NCBI GenBank assembly: GCA_947643295.1
Contig: CANRVM010000009.1
Location: 1 to 16,342 of the forward strand
Source of the DNA: an uncultured Mycoplasmatota bacterium
GTDB taxonomy: Bacteria > Bacillota_I > Bacilli_A > RF39 > UBA660
Length of the DNA: 16,342 nucleotides
Reading direction: 5' to 3'
Part shown: piece after piece, positions 15,839 through 16,342 of the stretch
Position numbering within the stretch: the first letter of the stretch is position 1
Layout of the letters: each line of letters starts with the position of its first letter
Made by a program: the position numbers and the translations under genes
The notes under the pieces: generated by a model
The model's database searches: none
Seen by the model: only the letters and a program-made list of their open reading frames with translations
What the model was told of the DNA's origin: nothing

Positions 15839-15845
15839 TTATAAT
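15818..15845 (+). promoter_or_regulatory. Extended -10 promoter nested with the preceding terminator
   Basis: TGTTATAAT (15837-15845) is an extended -10 element. TTTACT (15818-15823), 16 bases before TATAAT, could be a weak -35 and lies in the terminator loop. The leader to the ATG at 15863 is about 11 bases, with GGTGA (15854-15858) as the ribosome binding site. Confidence 0.6.
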
Positions 15846-15862
15846 TATTATAAGGTGATACT

Positions 15863-16342
15863 ATGAAGAAGATGATAAATATTGTATTTATTTTAGGCGC
15901 ACTATCCTTATTATATCAATTTTTTGTCATGTTCTTAATGAACAAACATGATGCAGTGTATTCTCTAAAAACCTCTAACAACTCTTATATGATTCATGAA
16001 AACTATGAGAAAGAGAGCAAATACAATATGTATTATTTTTTAATTACTGATCAAAATAAAAATAATTTTGTTTATAGTATTGATAGAAATTTGAATAGAC
16101 AATCCAGAATTATTAAAGAAATAAAGACATATCAAAGTAATAATTTGTACTGTATTGCACCAGTATTTAAAAAGAAGGAGATTGATAGTGTATTATGTAA
16201 ATTAGGAGATACTCAAGTGAGTACTACTTATTTAAAACAAGCTGGTAGTAATGATGTTGTAAATTTTACTGCTAACCTAAAAAAAGAAGGGTATACTTTA
16301 AATGAAGAATTAGATAAAGACACTCCAATAAAATCCTCTTAT
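15863..16342 (+). CDS. Unrecognised protein with N-terminal membrane segment (3' partial)
   Basis: The frame is open from the ATG to the right edge, 160 codons with no stop. I do not recognise a family. Two Lys residues precede a hydrophobic segment (about residues 5-27), which would act as a membrane anchor or signal. The following region is polar, rich in Asn, Lys, Tyr and Ser, and contains two Cys (about residues 97 and 112), consistent with an exported domain. GGTGA 4 bases upstream of the ATG and the extended -10 promoter support the start. Confidence 0.75.
   Translation, partial: MKKMINIVFILGALSLLYQFFVMFLMNKHDAVYSLKTSNNSYMIHENYEKESKYNMYYFLITDQNKNNFVYSIDRNLNRQSRIIKEIKTYQSNNLYCIAPVFKKKEIDSVLCKLGDTQVSTTYLKQAGSNDVVNFTANLKKEGYTLNEELDKDTPIKSSY

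Overview
The window is AT-rich and every supportable gene lies on the + strand. Gene content and spacing suggest a low-GC Gram-positive bacterium. It resembles uncultured gut Bacilli near RF39, Erysipelotrichales or the Mollicutes border, but that placement is inferred from gene style and was not tested phylogenetically. The genetic code appears standard: TGG encodes Trp and ylxR ends in TGA at its expected family length. No tRNA, rRNA, CRISPR array or insertion sequence was seen, and no gene-free stretch reaches 300 bases.

Region 1 (1-4397) is the 3' part of a very large surface-type gene. It encodes a partial plus 13 complete cadherin-like beta-sandwich repeats, a bacterial Ig-like group 2 domain and a degenerate dockerin-like C-terminus. 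The gene enters the window already open.

Region 2 (about 4421-8685) is the nusA-infB operon: promoter, leader hairpin, a short rimP, nusA, ylxR, infB and rbfA, tightly packed or overlapping. The usual ylxQ and ylxP are absent. rimP encodes only the N-terminal domain and seems to start at a non-canonical codon.

Region 3 (8714-10456) holds a class I glutamine amidotransferase-like (C26) hydrolase and a separately promoted, divergent YfiH/laccase-domain protein.

Region 4 (10494-14724) is a cell-wall precursor operon: alpha/beta hydrolase, a MurF-type ligase with a multi-pass membrane N-terminus in place of the usual UDP-binding domain, D-Ala-D-Ala ligase, and a second, shorter C26 hydrolase. 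Ddl makes the dipeptide that MurF adds to the UDP-MurNAc-tripeptide, so these two genes are consecutive steps of one pathway.

Region 5 (14762-16342) carries a membrane-tethered thioredoxin-like protein, a bacterial PH-domain-like protein and the start of an unrecognised membrane-anchored protein that leaves the window.

Two organisational signatures recur. Intrinsic-terminator-like hairpins overlap stop codons, and extended -10 promoters lie very close to start codons. At 15807-15845 a terminator and the next promoter occupy the same bases.
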